NCBI RefSeq assembly: GCF_003086895.1
Contig: NZ_CP026004.1
Span: forward strand, 3,322,731-3,386,730
DNA length: 64,000 nucleotides
Direction: 5' to 3'
Origin: Stenotrophomonas sp. ESTM1D_MKCIP4_1
GTDB taxonomy: Bacteria > Pseudomonadota > Gammaproteobacteria > Xanthomonadales > Xanthomonadaceae
Position 1 is the first letter of the stretch, and each line of letters opens with the position of its first letter. The notes below the pieces were generated by a model. The model did no database searches. It was not told the origin of the DNA and saw only the letters and a program-made list of their open reading frames with translations. Below are positions 24,118-34,916 of the stretch, in pieces. The translations under genes were made by a program, and so were the position numbers.

Positions 24118-24535
24118 CGGTGGCCAGGCCTACCTTGTCGACTTTGGCGCGCTTGATGACATCCATCGCAGCGATGACCTTTTCATAGGCCACGGCACGG
24201 TCGGCGGCGACGATCACGCGCACATTCTTGTCCTGTGCGGCGATACCGGCCAGGCGGCCTTCCAGTTCCTCGGCGCTGACGGCGGCCGGCTCCTTGGCGT
24301 CGGGCAGTTTCAGGCTGAGCTGGCCGTCCTGGCGCACCGAGACGATCAGCGGATCCTGCTTGCTTTCCAGCGCCTTGGCGTTGGACTGCGGCAGGTCGAC
24401 ATCGAAGCTCAGGGTAAGCAGCGGCGCGGTGACCATGAAGATGATCAACAGCACCAGCATGACGTCGATGTAGGGAACGACGTTGATTTCCGATTTCAGC
24501 TTGCGGCGCTTGCGGCGGCCGATGGCAGCGGACAT
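24107..24535 (-). CDS. tolR: TolR
   Basis: 142 aa inner-membrane protein that forms the Tol motor stator with TolQ. One N-terminal TM helix (MLVLLIIFMVTAPLLT) with the conserved proton-conducting Asp just before it (VVPYIDVML), then the periplasmic ExbD/TolR domain. It overlaps tolA and lies 24 bp after tolQ. Confidence 0.96.
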   Translation of the reverse strand: MSAAIGRRKRRKLKSEINVVPYIDVMLVLLIIFMVTAPLLTLSFDVDLPQSNAKALESKQDPLIVSVRQDGQLSLKLPDAKEPAAVSAEELEGRLAGIAAQDKNVRVIVAADRAVAYEKVIAAMDVIKRAKVDKVGLATDAR

Positions 24536-24559
24536 GGCTTGGACTCCCGGGTCAGTCGC

Positions 24560-25339
<780 letters not shown>

Positions 25340-25349
25340 CCGTTGTTCC

Positions 25350-25781
25350 TCAAAGTTCGGATTCGGGGTGGAGGTGGGGTTGCAGCGCGGCCAGGACGAT
25401 GTCGTCCATGCCACGCGGGCGGAAACTGGCCGCGTCCAGTGCAGCGATGCGGACCTGGGCAGACAGCAGCAGTTCGCCGTCGCGTTCGACCCGCTGGTCG
25501 AAGACCATGCTGGCCTTCTTCAGCTGGACCAGGGTGGCGCTCACCTGCAGGGCGTCATCCAGCCGGGCCGGCTTGATGAAGTCCATCTGCATCGAACGCA
25601 CCGCGAACACCATGCCGTGCTCGCTGCGCATGCGCTCCTGGCCGTAGCCCAGCGCGCGCATCCATTCGGTCCGGGCCCGTTCCATGAAGGCCACGTAGCG
25701 GGCGTGGTAGACCACCCCGCCAGCGTCCGTATCTTCCCAGTAAATGCGTGTCGGCCAACTGAATCGGGGCTCAACCGACAT
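25350..25781 (-). CDS. ybgC: Acyl-CoA thioesterase YbgC (Tol-Pal associated)
   Basis: Hotdog-fold thioesterase. 143 aa; the catalytic segment [20 protein letters not shown] carries Asp as in YbgC/4-HBA thioesterases. Start at 25781 is set by GGAGG seven bases upstream; an earlier ATG at 25796 is less likely. It overlaps the ruvB stop by 11 bp and precedes tolQ, the usual location. Confidence 0.93.
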   Translation of the reverse strand: MSVEPRFSWPTRIYWEDTDAGGVVYHARYVAFMERARTEWMRALGYGQERMRSEHGMVFAVRSMQMDFIKPARLDDALQVSATLVQLKKASMVFDQRVERDGELLLSAQVRIAALDAASFRPRGMDDIVLAALQPHLHPESEL

Positions 25782-26811
25782 CGGGAACCTCCGCAAACAG
25801 GTCCTGCGGCGGGTTCTTGGGCTTCAGGCCCATGTGCCGGTAGGCCTTGTGGGTGGCCATGCGGCCACGCGCGGTACGCACCAGGAAGCCCTGCTGGATC
25901 AGGTAGGGCTCGACCACGTCTTCCAGCGTGCCGCGCTCTTCGGACAGGGCTGCGGCGAGGGATTCGATGCCGACCGGGCCGCCATCGAAGTAGTCGACCA
26001 TGGTTTTCAGCAGGCGCCGGTCAAGCTCGTCGAAGCCTTCCGGGTCGACCTTGAGCATTTTCATGGCGGCCTGGGCGACGGCTTCGTCGATGTGGCCGCC
26101 GGCCTTGACCTGGGCGTAGTCGCGCACGCGGCGCAGCAGGCGGTTGGCGATACGCGGGGTGCCACGCGCACGGCGGGCGATCTCCCCTGCCCCGTCGGCG
26201 GTGCAGTCGATGGCCAGGATGGCCGCCGAACGGCGCACGATGCGGGTGAGTTCCTCGACGCTGTAGAACTCCAGGCGCTGGACGATGCCGAAGCGGTCGC
26301 GCAGCGGCGCGGTCAGCAGGCCGGCGCGGGTGGTGGCACCGATGAGGGTGAACGGCGGCAGGTCGATCTTGATCGAGCGGGCTGCGGGGCCCTCGCCGAT
26401 CATGATGTCGATCTGGAAGTCTTCCATCGCCGGGTACAGCACTTCTTCGACCACCGGTGACAGGCGATGGATTTCGTCGATGAACAGCACATCGTGCGGC
26501 TGCAGGTTGGTCAGCAGCGCGGCCAGGTCGCCGGCCTTTTCGATCACCGGGCCGGAGGTGACCCGCAGCGCCACGCCCAGTTCGTTGGCGATGACGTGGC
26601 TGAGGGTGGTCTTGCCGAGGCCGGGCGGCCCGAAGATGAGCACGTGGTCGAGCGCGTCGCCACGGGCCTTGGCGGCCTGGATGTAGATTTCCATCTGCTC
26701 GCGCACCGGGGCCTGGCCGAGGTAATCGGCCAGTCGCTTGGGTCGGATGCTGGCGTCGGCGGCGTCATCCTCGCGGGTGGCGCCGGCGCCGATGATGCGG
26801 TCGTCAGTCAT
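25771..26811 (-). CDS. ruvB: Holliday junction branch migration helicase RuvB
   Basis: 346 aa AAA+ motor. Walker [11 protein letters not shown] near residue 60, Walker B FIDEIHRL, sensor [13 protein letters not shown]. Start at 26811 gives the expected MTDDRII; open frame further upstream runs through the intergenic inverted repeat and is not coding. Confidence 0.97.
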   Translation of the reverse strand: MTDDRIIGAGATREDDAADASIRPKRLADYLGQAPVREQMEIYIQAAKARGDALDHVLIFGPPGLGKTTLSHVIANELGVALRVTSGPVIEKAGDLAALLTNLQPHDVLFIDEIHRLSPVVEEVLYPAMEDFQIDIMIGEGPAARSIKIDLPPFTLIGATTRAGLLTAPLRDRFGIVQRLEFYSVEELTRIVRRSAAILAIDCTADGAGEIARRARGTPRIANRLLRRVRDYAQVKAGGHIDEAVAQAAMKMLKVDPEGFDELDRRLLKTMVDYFDGGPVGIESLAAALSEERGTLEDVVEPYLIQQGFLVRTARGRMATHKAYRHMGLKPKNPPQDLFAEVPDVG

Positions 26812-26920
26812 TTGCTGATTATGCGGCAAAAGTACGGGTTTCTGCCGGGCTGCGCCCGGCACCCGCAGAGGCAACGGCAACATCCAGAGCAACTGCCGAA
26901 GCGGGCTTCCTGGGGAATGG

Positions 26921-27018
26921 CGGGGTGGGTCCGGTTGCGGGGGACGCTGCAAGTACGTCCATGTAAGCTCGGTCGCCGCATCCATGCGGCTTACGCCCCC
27001 GCAACCGGACCCACCCCG
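26921..27018. repeat. Large inverted repeat between kup and ruvB
   Basis: The 502-base gap 26812-27313 contains perfect 23-bp inverted arms at 26921-26943 and 26996-27018 around a 52-bp loop. Nested within the loop is a second palindrome, GCCGCAT-CC-ATGCGGC, flanked by GTAAGC/GCTTAC. It may form a cruciform or end the kup transcript. No gene is supported in this gap; the rest holds SMAG copies. Confidence 0.85.
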
Positions 27019-27101
27019 CCGTCGACAGTTTGCTGCGGTCTGTCGGAACGGCGTTCTGCTTTGATGGGTGCCGACCGTTGGTGGGCGCGGGGTCGGATCT
27101 G

Positions 27102-27149
27102 GTAGGTGTCGACCTTGGTCGACACGGTAGATCCACGCCATGCGTGGAT
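27102..27149. repeat. Two adjacent SMAG elements
   Basis: GTAG followed by a GTGTCGAC/GTCGACAC palindrome (27102-27125), then GTAG with an ATCCACG/CGTGGAT palindrome (27127-27149). The same two modules recur at 51696-51795. Further downstream (about 27200-27240) a CCCCCTT/AAGGGGG hairpin precedes the kup stop. Confidence 0.8.
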
Positions 27150-27313
27150 GGAACAGAGCAGGAGAGCGGGCTCAGTTTCAGGCACGCAGCATCTCCGCAA
27201 GAGGAGCCCCCTTGTTGTTCAAGGGGGCGCGCCGATAGGCGGGGGGATAAGGTGGAATGCGCGCGGGGCCTGCGGTTTGCGTAGCAAATCGTGGGGCGTA
27301 GCGCAGGTGGAGA

Positions 27314-29233
27314 TTAAATCTCCACCTGCGCGCCGAGTTCCACCAGACGGTTGCCCGGAATGCGGAAGAAGCCGGTGGCCGGGGCGGCGTTGCGATGCAT
27401 CAGCGCGAACAGCTTGTCGCGCCAGATCGGCATGCCGCGGTTGGCGGTGGCCACGATGGTTTCGCGGCTGGCGAAGAAGGTGGTGTCCATCGGGTCGAAA
27501 TAGATGCCGCCGTGGTCGCACGAACGCATCAGTGCCAAGGGCACGTCCGGCGTTTCCATGAAACCGAAACGCACGTAGACCCGGTAGAACTCATCGCCCA
27601 CCGATTCGATCTTCAGCCGCTGCCCTTCCACTGCATAGGGAATGGGCAGGGTTTCCACGTGCAGGAACACGTTGCGCTCGTGCAGCACCTTGTTGTGCTT
27701 GAGGTTGTGCATCAGCGCGTGCGGGGCCACGGTCGGGTCGGCAGTGAGGAATACCGCCGTGCCCGGCACGCGGACCGGCGGCGCCAGCATCAGGCCCGGC
27801 AGGAAGGTGTCGATGCGGATGCCGTCCTTGCGGATCTCATCGCGCAGCAGTTCGCGGCCACGGCGCCAGGTGCGCATCATGGTGAACAGGAAGATGCCCA
27901 GCACCACCGGGAACCAGGCGCCCTGCAGCAGCTTGGCGCCGTTGGCGATGACGAAGCCCAGGTCGATGATGAAGAACACCACGCACAGCGGCAGGATCCA
28001 GTTGCGCGCCTTCGGCCACAGCGAGCGGGCCACCAGGGCCAGCAGCAGGGTGTCGATGAGCATGGTGGCCGACACCGAGATGCCGTACGCCACGGCCAGG
28101 TTGGACGAGCTGCGGAACGCCAGCACCAGGCCGATGACCATCACCGCGATGCCCCAGTTGATGCCGGGGATGTAGATCTGGCCGATGGTGTCGTGCGAGG
28201 TGTGCTTGATGCGCATGCGCGGGATGTAGCCCAGCTGCATGGCCTGGCGCGATACCGAGAACGCGCCGGTGATGACCGACTGCGAGGCGATCACCGCGGC
28301 CATGGTGGCCAGGATGATCATCGGGTACAGCGCCCAGTCCGGCACGGCCTCGAAGAACGGGTTCTTCACCGCCTCGGGGTGGTTGAGCACCAGAGCGCCC
28401 TGCCCCAGGTAGTTCAGCACCAGGCACGGCAGCACGAAGAAGTACCAGGCGTGGCGGATTGGCTTGGCACCGAAGTGGCCCATGTCGGCGTACAGCGCTT
28501 CACCACCGGTAACGGCCAGCACCACCGCGCCCAGGATGAAGATGCCGTGCCAGCTGTGGTCCATGAAGAAACGGATGGCCCACCACGGATTGAAGGCCTT
28601 CAGCACTTCCGGCGAATCGAAGATGTTGTAGATGCCGATGGCGGCCAGCGAGATGAACCAGATGGAGGTGATCGGCCCGAACAGCTTGCCGATCTTCTCG
28701 GTGCCGAAGCGCTGCACCGCGAACACGGCCAGCAGCACCACCACGGTGATGGGTACGATGAAGGCGTGCAGGCCCGGGGCGGCCACCTCCAGGCCTTCCA
28801 CCGCGCCCAGCACGGAAATGGCCGGGGTGATGACACCATCGCCGAAGAACAGCGAGGCGCCGAAGATGCCGAGGATGCCGACCACATAGGCCGAGCGCGA
28901 GCCGTTGCGCAGGGTGCGCTGGGTCAGTGCCATCAGCGCCATGATGCCGCCCTCGCCGTCGTTGTCGGCGCGCATGATGATGGTCACGTACTTCAGGGTG
29001 ACCACGATGTTCAGCGCCCAGAACGCCAGCGACAGCACGCCCAGCACGGTGTCATGGTCGCTGTTGAGCCCGTAGTGCGGCGAGAACGCTTCCTTCAGGG
29101 TGTACAGCGGGCTGGTACCGATATCGCCGAAGACCACACCGATCGCACCGATGATCAGCGCCAGTCCCCCGGCCGGGGGGGCGTGACCATGGCCGCCGGG
29201 GGCGGCTGCGTGCGGGGTTTGACTGCTGGACAT
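27314..29233 (-). CDS. kup: Kup-family potassium transporter
   Basis: Low-affinity K+/H+ symporter, 639 aa with about 12 TM helices and a C-terminal cytoplasmic domain (from about residue 475). The signature [15 protein letters not shown] near residue 40 is diagnostic. The first 27 residues are Pro/Gly/His-rich. Start at 29233 has AGGAGAGCC upstream. It lies between ruvA and ruvB, separating the usual ruvAB pair. Confidence 0.95.
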   Translation of the reverse strand: MSSSQTPHAAAPGGHGHAPPAGGLALIIGAIGVVFGDIGTSPLYTLKEAFSPHYGLNSDHDTVLGVLSLAFWALNIVVTLKYVTIIMRADNDGEGGIMALMALTQRTLRNGSRSAYVVGILGIFGASLFFGDGVITPAISVLGAVEGLEVAAPGLHAFIVPITVVVLLAVFAVQRFGTEKIGKLFGPITSIWFISLAAIGIYNIFDSPEVLKAFNPWWAIRFFMDHSWHGIFILGAVVLAVTGGEALYADMGHFGAKPIRHAWYFFVLPCLVLNYLGQGALVLNHPEAVKNPFFEAVPDWALYPMIILATMAAVIASQSVITGAFSVSRQAMQLGYIPRMRIKHTSHDTIGQIYIPGINWGIAVMVIGLVLAFRSSSNLAVAYGISVSATMLIDTLLLALVARSLWPKARNWILPLCVVFFIIDLGFVIANGAKLLQGAWFPVVLGIFLFTMMRTWRRGRELLRDEIRKDGIRIDTFLPGLMLAPPVRVPGTAVFLTADPTVAPHALMHNLKHNKVLHERNVFLHVETLPIPYAVEGQRLKIESVGDEFYRVYVRFGFMETPDVPLALMRSCDHGGIYFDPMDTTFFASRETIVATANRGMPIWRDKLFALMHRNAAPATGFFRIPGNRLVELGAQVEI

Positions 29234-29282
29234 GGCTCTCCTGGCGAAGCTCAGGCGGTTGGAAGGTGGGAGGCGGTACGCT

Positions 29283-29876
29283 TCAGCGCAGCGCCGATTG
29301 CAGGGCCTTGCGGATGACAGTGGCCACTTCGTCGCCTTCATTGAAGGCATCACGGGCCATGCGCGCCGCTTCAGCCGGCTTGTAACCCAGCTGCTGCAGG
29401 GCCACGGTGGCGTCGGACAGCGGATCGGCCGGGGCCGGGCCGCTGCCGGTGGGCAGTGCGCCGCCGGCACCGAACTGGGCGGCGCGGTCGCGCAGTTCCA
29501 GCACCATGCGCTCGGCGGTCTTCTTGCCGATGCCGGGAATGCGGGTCAGCGCGGTGATGTCACCGGCCTGCACCATGCGTGCGAATTCCTCGACGGTGAC
29601 GCCGGACAGCACGGCCAGCGCGATCTTCGCGCCGATGCCGCTGACCTTCTGCACGTCGCGGAACAGCCGGCGCTCCCCTTCGCGCAGGAAGCCATACAGC
29701 GAAACGCTGTCTTCCTTCTGCGAATAGTGGGTGTACAGGGTGACCTCGCGGCCAAGCTCGGGCAGGTCGTAGAAGGTGCTCATCGGCGCCTCCAGTTCGT
29801 AGCCCACCCCGTTCACATCCACCACCAGCCACGGCGGCGCCTTGTAGGCGACGATGCCGCGCAGTCGACCGATCAT
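29283..29876 (-). CDS. ruvA: Holliday junction protein RuvA
   Basis: 197 aa tetrameric Holliday junction binder that loads RuvB. N-terminal OB domain ([17 protein letters not shown]), two HhH motifs ([16 protein letters not shown] and [19 protein letters not shown]), and a C-terminal RuvB-binding domain. Start at 29876. Preceded by ruvC after a 13-bp gap. Confidence 0.97.
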   Translation of the reverse strand: MIGRLRGIVAYKAPPWLVVDVNGVGYELEAPMSTFYDLPELGREVTLYTHYSQKEDSVSLYGFLREGERRLFRDVQKVSGIGAKIALAVLSGVTVEEFARMVQAGDITALTRIPGIGKKTAERMVLELRDRAAQFGAGGALPTGSGPAPADPLSDATVALQQLGYKPAEAARMARDAFNEGDEVATVIRKALQSALR

Positions 29877-29889
29877 TGCGTGCAGCTCC

Positions 29890-30411
29890 TCATTTGCGGC
29901 CCCACGCCTGGCGGGCACTGAGCCCCAGGCGGTTGGCCGTCGCCCTTACGTGGGCATGGGTGATCGCCACCGCCAACGCGTCGGCCGCGTCGGCCTGCAG
30001 CTTGGTTTTCAGGTTGAGCATGAGCCCGACCATGTGTTGAACCTGTTGCTTTTCAGCGCCACCGCGCCCGACCACGGCGAGCTTGATCTCGCTGGCGGCG
30101 TATTCGTGCACCGGCAGGTCGCGCAGCACCACGGCCGAAATGGCCGCGCCACGGGCCTGGCCCAGCTTCAGCGCCGAATCGGGGTTGCGGGCCATGAAGA
30201 CCTTTTCGATGGCCACTTCGTCCGGCTGGTACTCCCGGCACAGATCGGCCAGGCCCAGCACCAGCAGCTTCATGCGCTGGGGGAAATCGTCGGCACCCAG
30301 CAGCACCAGCGGCTGGTGATGCACGTGGCTGACCTTGCCGGTGGCATCGACGTCAATGATGCCGACCCCGGTCCGCTGCGAACCGGGGTCGATGCCGAGG
30401 ATGCGGGTCAT
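29890..30411 (-). CDS. ruvC: Holliday junction resolvase RuvC
   Basis: 173 aa endonuclease that resolves Holliday junctions. Active-site carboxylates appear in [12 protein letters not shown] (first Asp), in AIEKVFMA (Glu), and in [12 protein letters not shown] near the C-terminus. Just upstream of ruvA. Confidence 0.97.
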   Translation of the reverse strand: MTRILGIDPGSQRTGVGIIDVDATGKVSHVHHQPLVLLGADDFPQRMKLLVLGLADLCREYQPDEVAIEKVFMARNPDSALKLGQARGAAISAVVLRDLPVHEYAASEIKLAVVGRGGAEKQQVQHMVGLMLNLKTKLQADAADALAVAITHAHVRATANRLGLSARQAWGRK

Positions 30412-30516
30412 GCGGCGCTCCTGGCCGGGCGGAACGGGAAACGCTGGCAGGGCAATGGGTTCATGACTGTCCGCGGTGACCGTTCAACGGCCCGCGCCCA
30501 GACCGTCGAGGACGGT

Positions 30517-31248
30517 TCAGGCGTAGGCGTCGGCGCCGAGTTCGGCGTTGGAGTACACGTCCTGCACGTCGTCCAGGTCTTCCAGCATGTCCAGCAGCTT
30601 CTTGACCTGCAGAGCGACGTCGCCTTCGACCTTGATGTCGTTGTCCGCGCGGAAGGTGATCTCGGCGTGGTCGGCGACGTGGCCGGCGGCGGCCATCCCG
30701 TCCTTGACCGCGTTGAACGCGTCCGGACTGGTGACCACGTCGATCGAGCCGTCGTCCGGGTAGACCACGATGTCATCCGCGCCGGCCTCGATGGCGGCCT
30801 CGGTGATGGCTTCTTCATCGGCGCCCGCAGCGAAGTGCAGCACGCCCAGGCGCTTGAACATGAAAGCGACCGAACCTTCGGTGCCCATGTTGCCGCCGCA
30901 CTTGCTGAACGCGTGGCGGACATCGGCCACGGTGCGCACGCGGTTGTCGGTCAGGCAGTCGACGATGACGGCCACGCCGCCCGGGGCGTAGCCCTCGTAG
31001 CGGATTTCCTCGTAATCGACGCCTTCCAGTTCACCGGTGGCCTTCTTGATGGCGCGCTCGATCACGTCCTTGGACATGTTCACGCCCAGACCCTTGTCCA
31101 TGGCCACGCGCAGGCGCGGGTTGTTGTTGGGGTCGCCTCCACCGCCGCGCGCAGCAACGCTGATCTCGCGGATGATCTTGGTGAAAATCTTGCCACGCTT
31201 CGCGTCGGACGCGTTCTTGCGGGCTTCGATGGAGGGGCCTCTACCCAT
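30517..31248 (-). CDS. yebC: YebC/PmpR-type protein
   Basis: 243 aa, TACO1/YebC family, annotated as a transcriptional regulator and in recent work linked to translation of polyproline stretches. The N-terminus [20 protein letters not shown] matches the family, and its acidic C-terminal end is also typical. It stands upstream of ruvC as in many gammaproteobacteria. Confidence 0.96.
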   Translation of the reverse strand: MGRGPSIEARKNASDAKRGKIFTKIIREISVAARGGGGDPNNNPRLRVAMDKGLGVNMSKDVIERAIKKATGELEGVDYEEIRYEGYAPGGVAVIVDCLTDNRVRTVADVRHAFSKCGGNMGTEGSVAFMFKRLGVLHFAAGADEEAITEAAIEAGADDIVVYPDDGSIDVVTSPDAFNAVKDGMAAAGHVADHAEITFRADNDIKVEGDVALQVKKLLDMLEDLDDVQDVYSNAELGADAYA

Positions 31249-31358
31249 GGGTGCTACCGTCTGGCTGCTTCAGGATCAAGGCGCGGATTCTACCTGATCG
31301 GCGGCGGCAACCGTGTCTAGGGAGCAGAGATGCCGCCGGGGCATGGCCGGTGGGGAGC

Positions 31359-31379
31359 GTGCGAACCAACGGTTCGCAC
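31359..31379. repeat. Single copy of the palindrome seen in the 66-bp array
   Basis: Identical 9-bp arms GTGCGAACC and GGTTCGCAC around AAC, followed by CCACC; a second GGTTCGCACC half-site lies about 25 bp on. It shows that the palindrome of 17598-18476 is a dispersed element, not unique to the array. Confidence 0.9.
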
Positions 31380-31410
31380 CCACCAGAGGGAGAGGTTCGC
31401 ACCCACGGGT

Positions 31411-32040
31411 TCAGGCGGCGGCGGCGCGGCTGTGGTCGAACTGGCCGTGGCGCAGGAAATGCGCGGTCTGCCGCGCGGCGTCGGGCGATACCACCAGGCC
31501 GCTGTGGCTGGTGCGCACCACGCAGTGGTCGGCCAGGCCCGGCAGGCGGGTCTCGGCCAGGGCCACGGTGCCGTCGGATACGTCATCCAGCGCGCCCAGC
31601 AAGCTGCCCAGCCCATGCGGTACCGAACCGGCGATCAGACCGACCTTCGCCCTGCCCTGCCAGTCCGGCAGGCCATCGAGCAGCAGTTCGCTGCTGCGGC
31701 CCAGGGCCAGGCCCCAGCCATGTTCGGACAGCGACCGGGCCGTGCCGCTGCCGCGCAGCGGTGATCCCAGGCAGACCACCCGCTGCACATCCAGCTGCGG
31801 CTGGCGGCGCAGTGCCTCCAGCGCCAGCAGGCCACCCAGGCTGTGGCCGACCAGCGACAGCGGGCCAGCGTCGGCCAGACGCTCCAGCAGTTGCGGTACG
31901 GCCACGTCGGGGCCGCCAAACACCGAGGAATAGCCGAAGGTGTGCACCTGGAAACCCCGCGCGCGCAGGCGCCAGGCCAGTGGCCCGACCCAGGCGCGGG
32001 CGTTCCAGATGCCGTGCAGAAGCAGTACGGGGGGAGTCAT
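31411..32040 (-). CDS. Alpha/beta hydrolase (RBBP9/lipase-like)
   Basis: 209 aa esterase-like hydrolase. The nucleophile elbow GHSLGG (near residue 67) and an oxyanion LLHGIWN start motif are clear. A likely general base His occurs in RTSHSGLV near the C-terminus, and an Asp in DVSDGTVAL. No signal peptide. Start chosen at 32040 (MTPPVLLLHG). Substrate unknown. Confidence 0.88.
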   Translation of the reverse strand: MTPPVLLLHGIWNARAWVGPLAWRLRARGFQVHTFGYSSVFGGPDVAVPQLLERLADAGPLSLVGHSLGGLLALEALRRQPQLDVQRVVCLGSPLRGSGTARSLSEHGWGLALGRSSELLLDGLPDWQGRAKVGLIAGSVPHGLGSLLGALDDVSDGTVALAETRLPGLADHCVVRTSHSGLVVSPDAARQTAHFLRHGQFDHSRAAAA

Positions 32041-32117
32041 GCGATGCAGCCTGGCGTTCAGCGGGGCGGGTCGTACGGTGATTGAACAGAATCGACCGGC
32101 AAGCGCCGGTGAACAAC

Positions 32118-32639
32118 TCACGCCGGGCGCGGGGCCCGGCGCAGGATGAATTCCAGGTCGTTGGTTTCGCCAACCGGGAACAGGTATTCGCCGGCCTTCT
32201 CGAAGCCGTAACGGGCGTAGAAGCGCTGGGCCCCGAAGTTTTCCGACCAGACTCCCAGCCACAGGGTGCGCGGACCCTCCTGCTCGAGCCAGGCCAGTGC
32301 GGTTTCCAGCAACCGGCTGCCCCAGCCACAGCTCTGCTGGGTCTTGATGAGGTACAGGCGCTTGAGCTCACCGTCGCCGGGCTTCACGTCCGGGTGCGGC
32401 AACCCGCAGGGGCCGGCGGCGGCATGGCCGACCGCCTCCCCGTCCAGCTCCAGCAGCCACACCGCGTAATCGGGGTGGGACAGGATGGTGCGCTGCCGCT
32501 CCACCGTGTAGGACGTGTCGAGGAAGTCCTGCAGGTGCTGCGGCGGGTACAGATGGCCGAAGGTCTCGGTGAACGTGCGGGCAGCCAGCGCCGACAGAGT
32601 CGGCGCATCGTCCACGGTGGCGCGGCGGATGGAATACAT
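32118..32639 (-). CDS. GNAT-family N-acetyltransferase
   Basis: 173 aa; start MYSIRRATVDDAPTLSALAA at 32639. The acetyl-CoA binding segment reads QSCGWGSRLLETALAWLEQ and the C-terminal NFGAQRFYARYGFEKAGEY is the typical GNAT motif B. Substrate (small molecule or protein N-terminus) is unknown. Confidence 0.9.
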   Translation of the reverse strand: MYSIRRATVDDAPTLSALAARTFTETFGHLYPPQHLQDFLDTSYTVERQRTILSHPDYAVWLLELDGEAVGHAAAGPCGLPHPDVKPGDGELKRLYLIKTQQSCGWGSRLLETALAWLEQEGPRTLWLGVWSENFGAQRFYARYGFEKAGEYLFPVGETNDLEFILRRAPRPA

Positions 32640-32671
32640 GGGTCGAGTTGACGCCAGGGCGACGGTCGGGG

Positions 32672-32989
32672 TCAAGCCCGTTCCGGCGACTCGGTTTCGT
32701 CCTCTTCCTCGTCCTCTTCCTCGTATTCCTCTTCGTCCTCGTCCTCGCCTTCTTCTTCGTCCTCGTCGAACTCTTCCTCTTCGTCGTCTTCGTAATCCTC
32801 GACGCCGAAGTCTTCACCATCCCAGCGGCCTTCGCCGTCGGCGACGAAGGTCAGGGCCATCGCCGCCGGGTTGGTACCGACACGGACCAGCCAACCACCG
32901 AAGACACGTGCACGCTCGGTGACCAGGTTGGCCTCGGAGCCTTCATTGCCCAGCTTTTCCCACTCCAGCGAAAACGCAAACTCGGTCAT
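32672..32989 (-). CDS. Small protein with extreme acidic C-terminal tail
   Basis: 105 aa. The N-terminal 55 residues look folded (EFAFSLEWEKLGNEG, FGGWLVRVGTNP). The last 45 residues are almost all Glu and Asp, with a Tyr or Phe now and then. The gene follows aspS after a 16-bp gap. No family is recognised. Such tails can mimic nucleic acid or bind basic proteins, but that is inference. Confidence 0.72.
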   Translation of the reverse strand: MTEFAFSLEWEKLGNEGSEANLVTERARVFGGWLVRVGTNPAAMALTFVADGEGRWDGEDFGVEDYEDDEEEEFDEDEEEGEDEDEEEYEEEDEEEDETESPERA

Positions 32990-33005
32990 TGCCTGGATCT
33001 CCTGA

Positions 33006-34757
33006 TCAGTTGGTCTTGGGGCGAACCTGGATGTGCACTTCGGCCAGCTGCGTGTCGACGATCGGCGACGGCGCATCGGTCATCAGATCCTGCGCACCGG
33101 TGGTCTTCGGGAACGGGATGACGTCGCGGATGGACTCGGTGCCGGCCATCAGCGCGGCGATGCGGTCGATGCCGAAGGCGATGCCGCCGTGCGGCGGCGC
33201 GCCGTAGTTCAGCGCATCCAGCAGGAAGCCGAACTTGGCACGGGCTTCTTCTGCACCGATGCCCAGCAGCTCGAACACGGCGCTCTGCATGTCGGGGCGG
33301 TGGATACGGATCGAGCCGCCGCCGATTTCATTGCCGTTGAGCACCATGTCGTAGCCGCGCGAAACGGCGGTACGGGCGTTGGCGCGCAGGTCGGCGATGT
33401 CGTCCACGGCCGGCGCGGTGAAGGGGTGATGCAGGGCGACGTAACGCTGTTCTTCCTCGTCCCACTCGAACATCGGGAAGTCGGTGACCCACAGCGGGGC
33501 CCAGCCGTCGGCCACCAGGCCGAAATCCTTGCCGGCCTTCAGGCGCAGGGCGCCCATGAAGTCGGACACCTTGTTGTAGCCGCCGGCACCGAAGAACACG
33601 ATGTCGCCGTTGCCGGCGCCGACGTGGGCGACCAGGGCCGCGAAGGATGCCTCGCTGAAGAACTTCTGGATCGGCGAGCTGACTTCGCCGTTGTCGGCGA
33701 TCTTGATGTAGGCCAGGCCCTTGGCACCGTACTTGGCGGCGTGAGCGGCGTATTCGTCGATCTGCTTGCGCGACAGGGTGGCGCCGCCCGGAATGCGCAG
33801 CGCGGCCACGCGGCCTTCGGCATCATTGGCCGGGCCGGTGAACACGGCGAACTCGCTGTCCTTGACCAGTTCGGCCACGTCCACCAGTTCCAGCGCGATG
33901 CGCAGGTCCGGCTTGTCCGAACCGTAGCGACGCATCGCCTCGGCCCAGGTCATGCGCGGGAAGGTGGCGGCCAGCTCGACGTCGACCACTTCCTTGAAGA
34001 TGGCGCGGATCATCGACTCGACGAAGTCCTGCACGTCGCGCTCGCGCACGAAGGCGAATTCCATGTCCAGCTGGGTGAATTCCAGCTGGCGGTCGGCACG
34101 CAGGGCTTCGTCGCGGAAGCAGCGCGCGATCTGGTAGTAGCGGTCGAAGCCGGCCACCATCAGGATCTGCTTGAACAGCTGCGGGCTCTGCGGCAGGGCG
34201 TAGAACTCACCCGGGTGCATGCGCGCGGGCACCAGGAAGTCGCGGGCGCCTTCCGGGGTGGCCTTGGTCAGGATCGGGGTTTCGATGTCCTGGAAGCCGC
34301 GCTCATCCAGGTGGCGGCGCAGGGCCTGCACCAGCTTGATGCGGGTGCGCTGCATGCGCTGCATTTCCGGCCGGCGCAGGTCCAGGTAGCGGTACTTCAG
34401 GCGGGTGTCTTCGCCCGGGTTCTCGTGCGCATGGAACGGCAGCGGGGCGGCCTTGTTCAGCACGGTGATGGCAGTGGCGATCACTTCCACCTTGCCGGTG
34501 GTGATCTTGTCGTTCACCGCGTGGCGGGCGCGCACCACGCCTTCGACCTGCAGCACGTCCTCATAGCCCAGCGAAGCGGCCACGGCGAACACTTCGGCGT
34601 TGTCGACCTCGACGGTCACCTGCACGATGCCTTCATGATCGCGCAGATCGATGAAGCAGACGCCGCCCTGGTTACGGGCCACGTCGGTCCAGCCGGCGAG
34701 GGTGACAGTCTGGCCAATCAGGGTCTCATTGACCAGGCCGCAGAAGTGGGTACGCAT
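33006..34757 (-). CDS. aspS: Aspartyl-tRNA synthetase
   Basis: 583 aa class II synthetase. N-terminal OB anticodon-binding domain ([20 protein letters not shown]), catalytic domain with motif 2 ([18 protein letters not shown]) and motif 3 ([13 protein letters not shown]), and the bacterial GAD insertion. The length is normal for the bacterial type. Transcription is leftward with the acidic-tail gene downstream. Confidence 0.98.
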   Translation of the reverse strand: MRTHFCGLVNETLIGQTVTLAGWTDVARNQGGVCFIDLRDHEGIVQVTVEVDNAEVFAVAASLGYEDVLQVEGVVRARHAVNDKITTGKVEVIATAITVLNKAAPLPFHAHENPGEDTRLKYRYLDLRRPEMQRMQRTRIKLVQALRRHLDERGFQDIETPILTKATPEGARDFLVPARMHPGEFYALPQSPQLFKQILMVAGFDRYYQIARCFRDEALRADRQLEFTQLDMEFAFVRERDVQDFVESMIRAIFKEVVDVELAATFPRMTWAEAMRRYGSDKPDLRIALELVDVAELVKDSEFAVFTGPANDAEGRVAALRIPGGATLSRKQIDEYAAHAAKYGAKGLAYIKIADNGEVSSPIQKFFSEASFAALVAHVGAGNGDIVFFGAGGYNKVSDFMGALRLKAGKDFGLVADGWAPLWVTDFPMFEWDEEEQRYVALHHPFTAPAVDDIADLRANARTAVSRGYDMVLNGNEIGGGSIRIHRPDMQSAVFELLGIGAEEARAKFGFLLDALNYGAPPHGGIAFGIDRIAALMAGTESIRDVIPFPKTTGAQDLMTDAPSPIVDTQLAEVHIQVRPKTN

Positions 34758-34916
34758 GGGGGGAAAGCTCCGCTGGAGAACGCCGGCGCCCGACGGGGGC
34801 CGGAAAGCCTCGTATTCTGCGGCCGAGGCCCCGGCCGGGGCAAATCCGGACAGTCACACGGGCTTTATCCGCCCGGTCCTTATAGTCGCGCACCACACAC
34901 CGTATAGGGATTCGCC

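Noticed and set aside
27030..27313. Small genes in the kup-ruvB gap.
   Set aside because: The stretch consists of SMAG and hairpin repeats; no frame has a credible start signal or composition.
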